Assembly (NCBI RefSeq): GCF_000337195.1 | Contig: NZ_AOID01000033.1 | Location: 22,727-86,726, forward strand | Direction of reading: 5' to 3' | Length of the DNA stretch: 64,000 nt | DNA from: Natrinema versiforme JCM 10478 | Lineage (GTDB): Archaea; Halobacteriota; Halobacteria; Halobacteriales; Natrialbaceae | Part shown: positions 17,930 to 28,100 of the stretch, piece after piece | Layout of the letters: each line of letters starts with the position of its first letter | Numbering within the stretch: position 1 is the first letter of the stretch | Notes under the pieces: model-generated | Seen by the model: the letters and a program-made list of their open reading frames with translations, nothing else | Database searches by the model: none | What the model was told of the DNA's origin: nothing | Translations under genes and position numbers: made by a program

Positions 17930-18390
17930 TCGGCTCCCACCACCGAGAGGATCGTGAGCAGGCCACCGACGACCACGCAGTAGACGCCGAAGTCAAAGGC
18001 CAGCGCGCTCGCGACCTCGAGGTGGTCGTAGATCGGTACCCCCTCGAGCATGACGAACGACTGCGCGAGGAACGGTTCGCCGAACAGGAGCGGTCCGAGC
18101 CCGCTGGCGACCGCGATCGCGAAGCCGTAGGCGAACAGCCGGCGGTAGGCCACGACGACGCGGTCCCGCGAGTGCTCCTTGCCGGGGTCGACGTCGCGCC
18201 CGAGGACCCCCCGCTCGAGGAAGTCCAGCCCGAAGGCCATGTAGATGATCGCGAAGGCCGTCACCGTGAGGACTCCGCCGATGAACCCGCCGCCGGGGAG
18301 GTTGTGCCCTTCGAAGAACAGCGAGATCGCGACGACGAGGATGATCGGAACGACCGCTCGAGCGGTCGTGCGCATGATGACGGTCGTCAT
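17926..18390 (-). CDS. mnhB: Mrp-type Na+/H+ antiporter subunit B
   Basis: 154 residues, four helices. The MnhB signature FFEGHNLPGGGFIGGVLTVTAF is present near residue 25-45. It overlaps both mnhA and mnhC by 4 bases (ATGA junctions). Another MnhB-like region appears inside the C-terminus of MnhA, as is usual for these operons. Confidence 0.92.
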   Translation of the reverse strand: MTTVIMRTTARAVVPIILVVAISLFFEGHNLPGGGFIGGVLTVTAFAIIYMAFGLDFLERGVLGRDVDPGKEHSRDRVVVAYRRLFAYGFAIAVASGLGPLLFGEPFLAQSFVMLEGVPIYDHLEVASALAFDFGVYCVVVGGLLTILSVVGAE

Positions 18391-20864
18391 TCGTCTTCAC
18401 CTCCGGCGGCTTGGCTATCGCGCTGTGTGTCGGTCGGTTCGTCGCTCCTCGAGTCGTCCGTAGGGGGCTCCTCGCCGGGGCTGCCGTCGTTGCCTCGAGC
18501 GGCGGGATAGCCGTCATCGCCGCGGCCGCGCATGACGATCAGCGTGAGGATCGAAATCGACGCGAGCGCGACCACGGCGAGTTCGCCGAGCGTGTCGAAG
18601 CCGCGGAAGTCGACGAGGGTCACGTTGACGATATTCGTTCCGCCGCCCTCCGGAACCGCTTGCTCGGCGTAGTAGCGGGCGATATCGGTCGGGCCGTCGG
18701 GGCGCGCGCTCGTCGTGACAAGTACCGTGACGAACGCGGTCGCGCCGACGCCGACGGAGAGGACGGCGTCGCGGACGCTCCGACCGACCTCGATCTCGTC
18801 AGATTCGGGAATCTCCTCGATCACGAGCAGGAAGATCACGAGCACGAGCGTTTCGACGACCAGTTGGGTCAACGCGAGGTCGGGCGCGCTCGCGAGGATG
18901 TAGAAGATGGCGACCATGAAGCCCAGAATCGAGAGGGTGAGGACGCCCGCGATGTGGGAGTCGGACGTGACGACGGCCAGGCCGCCGATCACCGCGACGA
19001 GCAACACGAGTCCGATCGCGAGCGTGACCTCGAGGCCGAACTCGGTCGGCGCGATGGCACCCGCCGCGACGAACCCGGTGAGTGCGAGCGTACAGGTCGC
19101 CGCGAGCGTCCACGTCGCGTAGGTCCGCAGGAGGCCGTTGTGAACGTACTCGGCGAACTCCCGCCCCTCGTCGCTGAGGCCGTCAACGATCGTATCGTAC
19201 CACCAGTTCGCGCCGATCGGCGGCACCGTCCGCGGGATTGCGCGGATGCCGTCGTGAAGCCGGCCGTAGGCCGGGAACGCGAGGAGGCCGACGCCGATCG
19301 TGACCGCGCTCATCCCCACCGCGGGCGAGAACGACGTCGGGATACCGACGTGCATCTCGTGGGGGTCGACCGCCGTCGCCTCGAGGCCGGACTGGACGAT
19401 GACCTCGACGGCGAGTTCGGGGTCGACGCTGACGACGGCGGCCAGCAGCGCCAGCACGGCCGGCGGGATGAGCAGGGTGACGGGCGGCCGATGGACGTGC
19501 CCGAGGTCGGCAGGTCGCTCGCCGAAGAACAGCGAGAGGAACTTCAGCGAGTAGAGGACGGTGAAGATGCTGCCGAAGACGGCGACGGCGGGGTAGAGCC
19601 AGCCCAACAGCCCGATATCGTGATGGTGGCTCGCCTCGACGGCGGCCTCGAAGAGCAGTTCCTTGGAGTAGAAGCCGTTGAAGGGCGGAATGCCGGCCAT
19701 GCTGAGCGCGACGACGGCGGTGATCGCCGCCGTCACCGGCAGGTCGTGCCGAAGTCCGCCGAGCTCGTCGATCTCTCGGGTCCCGGCCTCGTGGGCGACG
19801 ATGCCGGCGACGAGGAACAGCGCGGCCTTGAACAGCGCGTGATTGAGAAGGTGGAAGACACCGGTTTCCGCGCCGTAGACGGAAGTAAATCCGAAGCCGG
19901 CGACCATCAGGCCGAGGTGGCTCGCCGTCGAGTAGGCGAGCAGTTCCTTGATGTCCGTCGCTGCGACGGCCATGATCGCACAGACGGTCATCGTCGTCAG
20001 GCCGAGCGTCGCGAAGAGGAACAGCCACTCGGGGCCGACGAGCATCGGACGGACGCGGCCGATGAAGTAGACGCCGACTTTGACCATCGTGGCCGAGTGG
20101 AGAAACGCCGAGACCGGCGTCGGGGCCGCCATCGCGTTCGGCAGCCAGAAGTGCAGCGGGACCTGTGCGGACTTCGTCCCCGCGCCGATCGCGAGCAGCC
20201 CCAAGACGGGGAGGAACAGGCCCCGATCCCGAAGGGCCGCCGCCATCGCGTCGGGCTGTTCCAGCATCGCGGCCAGATCGAACGCCGAGGCGGGGCCGAC
20301 CACGTCGCCGGCGACGATCGACAGCAAGAGGAGGCCGACGAGCAGGAAGAGCCCGCCGCCGACGGTGATGAGCATGGCCATGCGGGCGGCGTACTGCGAG
20401 GAGTCGTCGGCGGTGTAGTGGCCGATCAGGACGAACGAGCAGAGGCTCGTGAGCTCCCAGAAGAGGAAAATCGCGATCAGATCGGCGGCGAGTGCGACGC
20501 CGACGATCGAGCCCATGAACGCGAGCAGGGCGGCGTAGAACCTGACCAGCCCCGATTCGCCGTGCATGTACGCGGGCGAGTAGGTGAAGATGAGCGTACC
20601 GATACCACACGCCAGCAACGCGAACAACAGCGCCCAGCCGTCCACGTGAAATCGGAGCGCGATATCCAGCGAGGGGATCCACTCGAGCGCGACGGTCCCC
20701 TCGTCGCCGTACTGGCTGGCGAGAAGCCCGAACGACGACAGTGCGACGAGGCTCCCCGCGAATCCCGTTCCCTCTCCGAGGACGCGAAAGAACAGCGGCG
20801 TCAGTGCTGCGGCGATAAACGGCAGCGCGACCGCGGCGACGACGATCGCCAGGTCGGGAGACAT
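18387..20864 (-). CDS. mnhA: Mrp-type Na+/H+ antiporter subunit A
   Basis: 825-residue first gene of the operon. Residues about 1-560 form a NuoL-like proton-channel domain (LFWELTSLCSFVLIGHY, QVPLHFWLPNAMAAPTPVSAFLHSATMVKVGVY, MAGIPPFNGFYSKELLFEA). The remainder is the MrpA C-terminal region with a DUF4040-like helix set (ILASAPDLALTQLVVETLVLVIFLL) and a short tail. The C-terminal 40 residues are acidic and disordered. All seven Mrp genes are present and in canonical order, so the complex should be functional. Confidence 0.92.
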   Translation of the reverse strand: MSPDLAIVVAAVALPFIAAALTPLFFRVLGEGTGFAGSLVALSSFGLLASQYGDEGTVALEWIPSLDIALRFHVDGWALLFALLACGIGTLIFTYSPAYMHGESGLVRFYAALLAFMGSIVGVALAADLIAIFLFWELTSLCSFVLIGHYTADDSSQYAARMAMLITVGGGLFLLVGLLLLSIVAGDVVGPASAFDLAAMLEQPDAMAAALRDRGLFLPVLGLLAIGAGTKSAQVPLHFWLPNAMAAPTPVSAFLHSATMVKVGVYFIGRVRPMLVGPEWLFLFATLGLTTMTVCAIMAVAATDIKELLAYSTASHLGLMVAGFGFTSVYGAETGVFHLLNHALFKAALFLVAGIVAHEAGTREIDELGGLRHDLPVTAAITAVVALSMAGIPPFNGFYSKELLFEAAVEASHHHDIGLLGWLYPAVAVFGSIFTVLYSLKFLSLFFGERPADLGHVHRPPVTLLIPPAVLALLAAVVSVDPELAVEVIVQSGLEATAVDPHEMHVGIPTSFSPAVGMSAVTIGVGLLAFPAYGRLHDGIRAIPRTVPPIGANWWYDTIVDGLSDEGREFAEYVHNGLLRTYATWTLAATCTLALTGFVAAGAIAPTEFGLEVTLAIGLVLLVAVIGGLAVVTSDSHIAGVLTLSILGFMVAIFYILASAPDLALTQLVVETLVLVIFLLVIEEIPESDEIEVGRSVRDAVLSVGVGATAFVTVLVTTSARPDGPTDIARYYAEQAVPEGGGTNIVNVTLVDFRGFDTLGELAVVALASISILTLIVMRGRGDDGYPAARGNDGSPGEEPPTDDSRSDEPTDTQRDSQAAGGEDE

Positions 20865-21025
20865 TCAGTACGCCGAGAGTAGGGCGAGACCGCCCTTAAA
20901 CGATCACCTTTCGGACGGTGCTGCCGTGTACGGAATCGAGGCCAGCGACCGCTCGTCGGCGGACGTTGTCGGCCCGCTGCCGGCCTCGGATCGATCGTGG
21001 CCAGTCGAATTGGCGAGTCCGACAC

Positions 21026-21033
21026 GCTTATTC
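21026..21033 (+). promoter_or_regulatory. TATA-like box for elp3
   Basis: GCTTATTC 25-32 bases upstream of the GTG at 21058. The 193-bp gap to mnhA is a divergent promoter region. Confidence 0.4.
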
Positions 21034-21057
21034 ACGAACGGCCACGAATCACGTGTA

Positions 21058-22719
21058 GTGAGTACCGAGACGCCAGAACCGACCGAAACCGAAGCGTTCG
21101 AGCGGGTCTGTGAGACGCTCGTCGAACGGATTCTCGCCGGCGAGGTCGAGCGCGACGAGGTCGAAAAAGCCAAGCTCGAGGCCTGTTCGGAACACTCGGC
21201 ACCCAAGGTGCCCAAAAACTCCGAACTGCTGGACTACGCGCCCGAGGAGCACCGCGAGGACTTAGAGACCGTGCTCCAGCGCAAACCGGTCCGGACGGCC
21301 TCCGGCGTCTCGCCGGTCGCGATCATGACCTCGCCCGAGCGGTGTCCCCACGGCAAGTGTCTCTACTGTCCCGGCGGCCCTGACTCCGAGTTCTCGTCCT
21401 CCCAGAGCTACACGGGCGAGGAGCCCGCCGCGGCCCGCGGGGTTCAAAACGACTACGACCCCTACGGGCAGGTGACGCTGCGACTCGAGCAACTGCGCCA
21501 GATCGGCCACCCCGTCGACAAGGTCGAACTGATCCTGATGGGCGGGACGATGACCGCTCGCAGCCACGACTATCAGGAGTGGTTCGTCAAGCGCGCCCTC
21601 GAGGCGATGAACGACTACGATGTCGACAAGGAACCCGAACCGGCACAGGGAGTCAGCTTCGCCGAGGACCCCGAGGAGTACGAGTTCAAATATCTCGAGG
21701 ACGTCATCGCGGAAAACGAGACGGCGGACATCCGCAACATCGGGACGACCTTCGAGACGAAGCCCGACTGGTGTGACCCCGAGCAGATCGACCGGATGCT
21801 CGACCTCGGCGGGACGAAAGTCGAGGTCGGCGTCCAGACCACCTACGAGCGGGTCAACCGCGACATGCACCGCGGCCACGGTGCTCAGGCGTCGATCGAG
21901 GCCAACCAGCGACTTCGGGACTCGGCCTTTAAGGTCGGCTTCCACATGATGCCCGGCCAGCCTGGCATGTCGAAGGAGATGTGTCTCGAGGACTTCCGCC
22001 GGCTCTTCGAGCAGGAGCAGTGGAAGCCCGATTACCTGAAGATATATCCCACGCTCGTGGTGCGGGGGACCGCGACCTACGACTGGTGGCACAAAGACGA
22101 GTACGAACCGCTATCGAACGACGAGGCCGCCGAGCTGGTCGCGGAGATCAAGGACATGATCCCCCGGTACACCCGACTCCAGCGCGTCCAGCGAGACATC
22201 CCGGCGGACTTCATCGACGCCGGCGTCTGGAAGTCGAATCTGCGACAGCTCGCCCGCAAGCGCATGGACGAACACGGCTGGACGTGTGACTGCATCCGCT
22301 GTCGCGAGGCCGGGATGCACGACGAGGAACCCGACGAGATCGAACTCGACGTGATGACCTACGAGGCCTGTGGCGGCACCGAGCACTTCATTTCCTTCGA
22401 GGACTTCGAGAAGGACCTGCTGGTCGGCTTCTGCCGGCTCCGGTTCCCGAACGATCCCGTCCGCCCGGAACTCGAAAACACGGCCCTGATCCGGGAACTG
22501 CACGTCTACGGATCGGAGGTCACGATGGGTGACGAAGGCGAAACGGACCAGCACCAACATCAGGGCTACGGCCGCCGGCTGATGGAACAGGCCGAGGCCC
22601 TCGCCGCCGACGCCGGCTACGACAAGGTAAGCGTCATCTCCGGCATCGGCGCTCGAGAGTACTACCGAAACAAGCTCGGTTACCATCAGGACGGCCCGTA
22701 CGTCAGCAAGCGCTTGTAG
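21058..22719 (+). CDS. elp3: tRNA uridine(34) carboxymethyl-transferase Elp3
   Basis: 553-residue archaeal Elp3, a radical SAM plus GNAT fusion that makes cm5U at the tRNA wobble uridine. The radical SAM cysteines are C96, C101 and C104 (CPHGKCLYC). A motif VGVQTTYERVNRDMHRGH and MMPGQPGM lie in the core. A further Cys set (CDCIRC) is near residue 405. The GNAT acetyl-CoA domain occupies about 455-553 (HQHQGYGRRLMEQAEALA, GAREYYRNKLGY). I use the GTG at 21058, which follows the box by the leaderless distance; the in-frame extension to 20926 would pass through the promoter. Confidence 0.93.
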   Translation: MSTETPEPTETEAFERVCETLVERILAGEVERDEVEKAKLEACSEHSAPKVPKNSELLDYAPEEHREDLETVLQRKPVRTASGVSPVAIMTSPERCPHGKCLYCPGGPDSEFSSSQSYTGEEPAAARGVQNDYDPYGQVTLRLEQLRQIGHPVDKVELILMGGTMTARSHDYQEWFVKRALEAMNDYDVDKEPEPAQGVSFAEDPEEYEFKYLEDVIAENETADIRNIGTTFETKPDWCDPEQIDRMLDLGGTKVEVGVQTTYERVNRDMHRGHGAQASIEANQRLRDSAFKVGFHMMPGQPGMSKEMCLEDFRRLFEQEQWKPDYLKIYPTLVVRGTATYDWWHKDEYEPLSNDEAAELVAEIKDMIPRYTRLQRVQRDIPADFIDAGVWKSNLRQLARKRMDEHGWTCDCIRCREAGMHDEEPDEIELDVMTYEACGGTEHFISFEDFEKDLLVGFCRLRFPNDPVRPELENTALIRELHVYGSEVTMGDEGETDQHQHQGYGRRLMEQAEALAADAGYDKVSVISGIGAREYYRNKLGYHQDGPYVSKRL

Positions 22720-23193
22720 CGAGCCAAACTCGCGGTGCGGACACCGGTCGACGAGCCGTCCCGCTCAATCGCCGCCATCGTTCTCTTCGATTCCTCTCTC
22801 GAGACGACGGAGTATCTCGACCGCCGACACACCGAAAATTCATATAGATAGAAACGGCAATTTCCGATGCCGACATCCGTCGGCACCGTTGTCGACAATC
22901 CCTCACTCCGACAGCGGCACACCGATTGCCTCTCGTCAGAGCGCGCCGACACCACCTATCGCTTGCTCCCCCGACGCGACACCCTCGGCGCACTCGACAC
23001 CCGAACCCTTGTGCCGGCTCTCAACCGCGTCGAAGCGGTTGCTCCGTCGCCCGTGACCGACTGTTCTGTCACCTCGAGTCGGTCGTGTCGCCCGAATGGC
23101 TCGATGATTCCCTCTAGCGCTGGGAGAGAGCACAGCAAGAACGGGTAGTGCCGACTTCGGCCGCGGAGCGAGTTCGGACCCGACGGTTCACGT
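22720..23193. other. 474-bp intergenic region without credible gene
   Basis: An AT-rich patch (22836-22862, with CATATAGATAG) resembles a promoter, and a frame at 22867-23148 follows it. That frame is rich in Arg/Ser/Pro and lacks acidic residues, so I do not call it. No hairpin or RNA gene recognised. Confidence 0.5.
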
Positions 23194-24018
23194 TCAGACT
23201 GCGAGGACAGTGTCGACGAGCAGCATGATCGCGAATCCGAGCACGAACGTCGCCGTCGCGGTGTCGGCGTAGCCGTGGCCGTGACTCGAGGGGATGAGTT
23301 CGCGGAAGACGACGGCGATCATCGCGCCGGCGGCGAAGCCGGCGGCGACGGGGAACAGTCCGGAGACGAACGCGACCAGCGAGAAACCGATGGCCGCGGC
23401 GATCGGTTCCGGAACGCCGCCCGAGAGGGTGGTGTAGAGGAGCGTCTTGGGGCCGGACACGCCGGCCCGAACCGCGGGGACTGCCATCGCGAACCCGTCG
23501 GGGACGTTCTGGACGGCGATCGCCGTCGCGATGGCGACTCCCAGCGCCGTCTCGCCGCTGGCGAACGCGATGCCGACCGCCAGCCCTTCGGGGACGTTGT
23601 GGATGGTGACGGCCCCGCCGACCAGCGCGGCTCGGCGCAAATCGTCGTCGACAGGGTCGATATCGGAGTTCGCTTCGGCCGACGGCAGGTCGCCGGCGGG
23701 ATCGGGTCCCGACCTCGGGCCTTCGGCGCGCTCTTCGCTGAACAGGAGATGCAGATGCGGAAAGGCGGCGTTGGCCGCGAGCAGGAATCCGCCGCCGGTG
23801 AGGATTCCGATGACGACCTCGAGCGGCGAGCCGAGCTCGAGGCCGGGGAGGACGAGTGCGAAGACGGCAGCGCCGACCATGATGCCTGCGGCGAGGCCGA
23901 GCGAGCCGTCGTAGACGCGGTGGCTCACCCGGTCGGAAAACAGGAGCGGCAGCGCGCCGATCCCGGTCGTACAGCCCGCGATCGTGGCGACGACGACGAC
24001 TTCACCGAAGGGCGACAT
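23194..24018 (-). CDS. ZIP family divalent metal transporter
   Basis: 274-residue membrane transporter of the ZIP (GufA-like) family. The two metal-site helices are visible: TIHNVPEGLAVGIAFASGE and AIAVQNVPDGFAMAVPAV. A His/Asp-rich loop (about 105-145, with FPHLHLLFSEE) precedes them. It probably imports Zn2+ or another divalent metal. The ATG at 24016-24018 (MSPFGEVV) is chosen; the 17-residue extension to 24069 would add a polar N-terminus. A stretch of 117 bases separates it from the next gene on the same strand. Confidence 0.88.
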   Translation of the reverse strand: MSPFGEVVVVATIAGCTTGIGALPLLFSDRVSHRVYDGSLGLAAGIMVGAAVFALVLPGLELGSPLEVVIGILTGGGFLLAANAAFPHLHLLFSEERAEGPRSGPDPAGDLPSAEANSDIDPVDDDLRRAALVGGAVTIHNVPEGLAVGIAFASGETALGVAIATAIAVQNVPDGFAMAVPAVRAGVSGPKTLLYTTLSGGVPEPIAAAIGFSLVAFVSGLFPVAAGFAAGAMIAVVFRELIPSSHGHGYADTATATFVLGFAIMLLVDTVLAV

Positions 24019-24135
24019 ATCGGTTCGGTTCGCCGCCGTCTCGAAAACGTTTGCGATCGGGAGACACACCGCCGGCCGCAGCGACCTCCACGTGCGTCGC
24101 TTCGAGTACGCTCGTCAGTTCGGGTCCGCGGCCGG

Positions 24136-24780
24136 TCAGTCGATCGTGACCTCGAGTTCGAGCAGGCCGAGGTGGGGCGGTGCGCCGCCGCCGTTCGTGC
24201 GGAAGTCCTCGGGCGTCGAGTTGACGACATTGTAGAAGTCGTTTTCGCTGGTCGGCACCAAGGTGCTGCCGTCGTCGCGCTGGAGGAACGCCGGCGTGTC
24301 GGTCCCCTCGATGAGGTCGCGTTGCTCCTGCCAGTCCTCGCCGGCGTAGATGAAGGTGCCAAAGGAGAACCGCCCCGCGGCGAGCGCGTCGTGTTTCGAC
24401 ATGAACATGCCGGCCTCTTCGGCGTTGTACTCCTCATCGCTCACCCACGCGATCGCCGCGACGCCCTCGGACTCGAGGAGGTAGAAGTCCCACGAGAGCG
24501 TCGCGTCGAACACCGCCCAGACGCTGCGCGGGCCGACAGTGTGGAGTTCGACGCTGAACGCGGGCCGCAGCCGCGACCCCTCCTGTTCCGGGACGAAGGT
24601 GGCGTCGTAGCCCGGCGACCGGATCCCGCGGTCGTGGTAGACGACGCCGTCCATATCGACGTCGGCCTCGATTCGATCGATGATCCCGCTGACGGTGGCT
24701 CCGCCCTGATTCTCGAGGTGCTCGAGGAAGTCGGGGAACTGGGAGACGTTCGCCCACGGTTGGTCGTCGCCCGCGCTCAT
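24136..24780 (-). CDS. hypothetical protein (214 aa)
   Basis: Acidic 214-residue soluble protein without signal peptide or membrane helix. It has a short helical start (FPDFLEHLENQGGATVSGIIDRI), a strand-rich middle, and a Phe/Asp-rich C-terminal half ending LGLLELEVTID. Composition is that of a real haloarchaeal gene, but I recognise no family. It borders the accessory island on its left side. Confidence 0.65.
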   Translation of the reverse strand: MSAGDDQPWANVSQFPDFLEHLENQGGATVSGIIDRIEADVDMDGVVYHDRGIRSPGYDATFVPEQEGSRLRPAFSVELHTVGPRSVWAVFDATLSWDFYLLESEGVAAIAWVSDEEYNAEEAGMFMSKHDALAAGRFSFGTFIYAGEDWQEQRDLIEGTDTPAFLQRDDGSTLVPTSENDFYNVVNSTPEDFRTNGGGAPPHLGLLELEVTID

Positions 24781-25145
24781 AGGGCTCGCCCTCCGCGGGG
24801 CTCGGCTGCTCGGTCTCGATGCCCGCGACGCGGAGCCGTCCCAACTGGATCGTACGTGGTGTCGCCGACAGCGTCGTCCATATCCGATACTGGGGGACGG
24901 CGGGGATTAGGCTTTCCGACCTCCGACGGTGGCCGCTTCCCGAGCCAGCGCTGATCGCGTCGATCGATCCCGTTTGCCGATCCGCTTCGGACGACTATCG
25001 CGGTGAGTTTCAGAGGCTACGATACTAGCCAGCGGGTCGCGCTGAACACGGGACGTCTCTGCAAGCCGCTCTAGGTTCGATACCCGAATCGCCCGACCCA
25101 GGAGCGTACTCTTATGAGCGTTCGGCAGACAGAGAGCAGTAATTG
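24781..25145. other. intergenic region at left edge of the accessory island
   Basis: 365 bases with no gene called. The stretch around 25071-25085 contains GGTTCGATACC, which resembles a tRNA T-loop, but no acceptor or anticodon stem accompanies it. A TATA-like box (TCTTATGA, 25110-25117) lies about 30 bases upstream of the restriction-modification gene. Confidence 0.5.
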
Positions 25146-28100
25146 ATGAGCAGTCAGACGACGCTGGATTCGACGCCGTTCGATAACTCCGGTCTCTTCT
25201 CGGATCACTATCTGAAGAACACGGTTTCCGAAACGGAGCAGTGGGACTGTGATGCGGAGGCGGAAGCGGCGTTCGACGCCCTGACGGAACTCTGGGAGGC
25301 GGAACGGGACGTCGTCGATTCGTATCTCGAGTCCGAGTTGCAGGATGTGTGGATTGACGAGGTCGTCTCGCTTCTCGGATACGACGCCGTCACTGAGACC
25401 CCGATTCCGAGCGATCGAGGGCACGTCGACTACGTCTTGTTTAGTTCGTCGAGCGTCCGGCGACGCGCCCGAAGTCTCGACGACTTGAACGAGACGTACG
25501 CGAAGTCGACCGGCATACTCGAGGCCAAACAGTGGGACGCCGATTTCGAGAGCGAATACGTCGATCGGCCGTATCGAAACGCCTCGTCGCAGATTCGCCA
25601 CTATCTCGATCGAACGCCGGAACCCATCCGGTGGGGGTTCCTCACAAACGGTCGCAAATGGCGGATCTACAGCAATCGCGTCTATGAGACGCAAATCTAT
25701 TACGAGGTCGACCTCGTGGACCTCATCGAGAACGGGAGACTCTCCGATTTCAAGTACTTCTATGCGTTCTTCCACCGGGACGCGCTGACGGGCGCGATCG
25801 GCGAATCGTTCTTGGATACGGTCTACCGCGAGAGCGAGATCTACGCGGAGCAACTCGGTGAGGACTTGCAGGACAACGTCTTCACGGCGCTTCGCGTCCT
25901 CGGTGAGGGGTTCGTCGACTGCAACGACCTCGACGTAACGGCTGAGGGCGAGGCCGCCCGTCGAGAGCTCAAAGAGCAATCCCTCGTCTATCTGTACCGA
26001 TTGATGTTCGTCCTGTACGCCGAGGGCAAGGGGCTAATCCATCCTGAATCCGAGCGGGCAAAGCGGGATTACGAGAGCGAATTCTCGCTGGAACGCATCC
26101 GCGAGGATATCGTCGAAGAAGCCGGCAGCGGCGAATATTTCGACGATTTCAGCGCTCACTCGCGGAGTTACTGGGACCGTCTCGACCGGCTCTTCGAACT
26201 GATCGATACCGGCAACGACGATCTCGGAATCCCGGCGTACAACGGCGGTTTGTTCGCCGCCGAAGAGCATCAGTTCCTCGAGGAGAACTACGTTTCGAAC
26301 GACTATCTCGCGCGGGCCATCTACTATCTGAGTACGACGACGAGCGATGACGGCGACCTGATCTATGCGAATTACGGCGATCTCGACACCCGACACCTCG
26401 GGTCGGTCTATGAGGGCCTTCTCGAACACCGATTCGAGATCGCCGAGGAACAGTTGTGGGCAGTCGCTGCCGACGACGGGCAGGTTTGGGTTACTGAAGA
26501 AGCGTTCGCCGAATACGATGACTACATCGACACCGTCGAAGAAGGGGGTCTCTACGTTGTCAACGACGAGGGGGAACGACGGTCCACGGGGTCGTACTAT
26601 ACTCCGGATTACATCGTCCAGTATATCGTTTCGCAGACGCTCGACCCCCTCATCGAAGACATCAGGGAATCGCTGGAAACAGACGGGTACGAGCCGGGAA
26701 CCCACGAGTATGCCGGTGAATTCTACGCGCGGGTTCTCGAGCTCAATATCCTCGATCCGGCGATGGGAAGCGGTCACTTCCTGACCGCGGTAACGAGTTA
26801 CCTCGCGGATCAGGTCCAGGCGGTAACGCTCGAGGCGGATATTTCCGGCGTGATGAACGAAGAGGAGATCCGCCGCGCCATCGCCAAGGAGTGTATTTTC
26901 GGCGTCGACCTGAACGAGATGGCGGTTGAGCTGGCGAAGCTCTCGATGTGGCTGGAGACGCTCGCGAGCAACAAGCCGCTCACGTTCCTCGACCATCACT
27001 TCAAGCAAGGGAACTCGCTACTCGGGGCCGACCTGGACGACATCGACGACCTCCCCGGTTCGGACACTCGAGCGGATGTCGCGGACGGGCAAGCGACGCT
27101 CGATCCGTTCCTGAACACTGTCCAAGACACGATCGATAGTTACCTCCGAGAATACGCCGCGTTCGCTCGGATGGACGACGACACGGTCGAACAGATCGGC
27201 AAGAAGAAAGCGAAGTACGAGGAGGAAGTCGAGGGAGAGGAAAAGCGCGAGCGGTTGGACCAACTCGCGAACGTCTATCTGGCGACCCACTTCGGCGTCG
27301 CCGTTCCCGACGATGCCTACGAGAACCTGAAGCAGGCCCTTCGCGGCGACCACGAAACCCCGTGGGAGGCGTTCGAGGAGAAGCCGTGGTTCCAACGGGC
27401 ACAGGACGCGGCCGACGAGCACGACTTCTTCCACTGGAAACTCGAGTTCGTCGAGGCCTTCTACACCGACGGGCAGACGAAATCCGAACGCGGGTTCGAT
27501 GCGGTCGTCGGTAATCCGCCGTACTTCAACCTCGAAACCGTGGCCGACGAGGCGTTCACCGACTGCCTCGAGCGACGGTATCCGGACGTTTACGCCGGGA
27601 AGGCGGACATCCACTACTTCTTTTGTGGCCTCGGATTCGAACTTCTCAGAGACGGGGGACAGCTCGGGTACATCGTCTCTCGATACTTCACTGAAGCACA
27701 CTATGCACGAGGGCTTCGTGAATCGCTCAGCAGCAGCGCGGACATCCACGAAATCGTCGATCTCGGGAATAACCAGGTCTTCCCCGGTGTCGATACCTTG
27801 ACCGTTATTATGCGCCTCGCAAAGGGGCGACCGGTCGACGAGACGACGATTACGTATCTCCGCGACGAACTGGAGTCCGATCCACGGAAGATTCAGCAAA
27901 CGATCGAGAAGATCGTCTCGGCGGAGGAAACCGACCTCGGCGGACAGTACTCGATGGCCGAGTCCTCGTTCGGAGCGGATCGGTGGGGGATTTTGCCGAA
28001 ATCCATCCTCGACATCAAAGAGACGATCCGGGACGCGGGGACGCCCCTCGGGGAGAATTACAGAACCGGTCAGGGACTGATGACTGGCCTGAACGAGGCG

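Noticed and set aside
15877..20882. Plus-strand frames of 539 and 823 codons opposite the Mrp operon
   Set aside because: Arg/Asp/Gly-rich mirror translations of membrane protein genes with clear homology on the other strand.
20926..21057. N-terminal extension of Elp3
   Set aside because: It includes the promoter element, and its composition is unlike the protein; the GTG at 21058 fits the leaderless distance.
22867..23148. 93-codon frame after an AT-rich patch
   Set aside because: Non-acidic, Arg/Ser/Pro rich, no domain. The promoter-like patch alone is not enough.
25066..25090. GGTTCGATACC, resembling a tRNA T-loop
   Set aside because: The neighbouring bases do not form a T stem, anticodon arm or acceptor stem.
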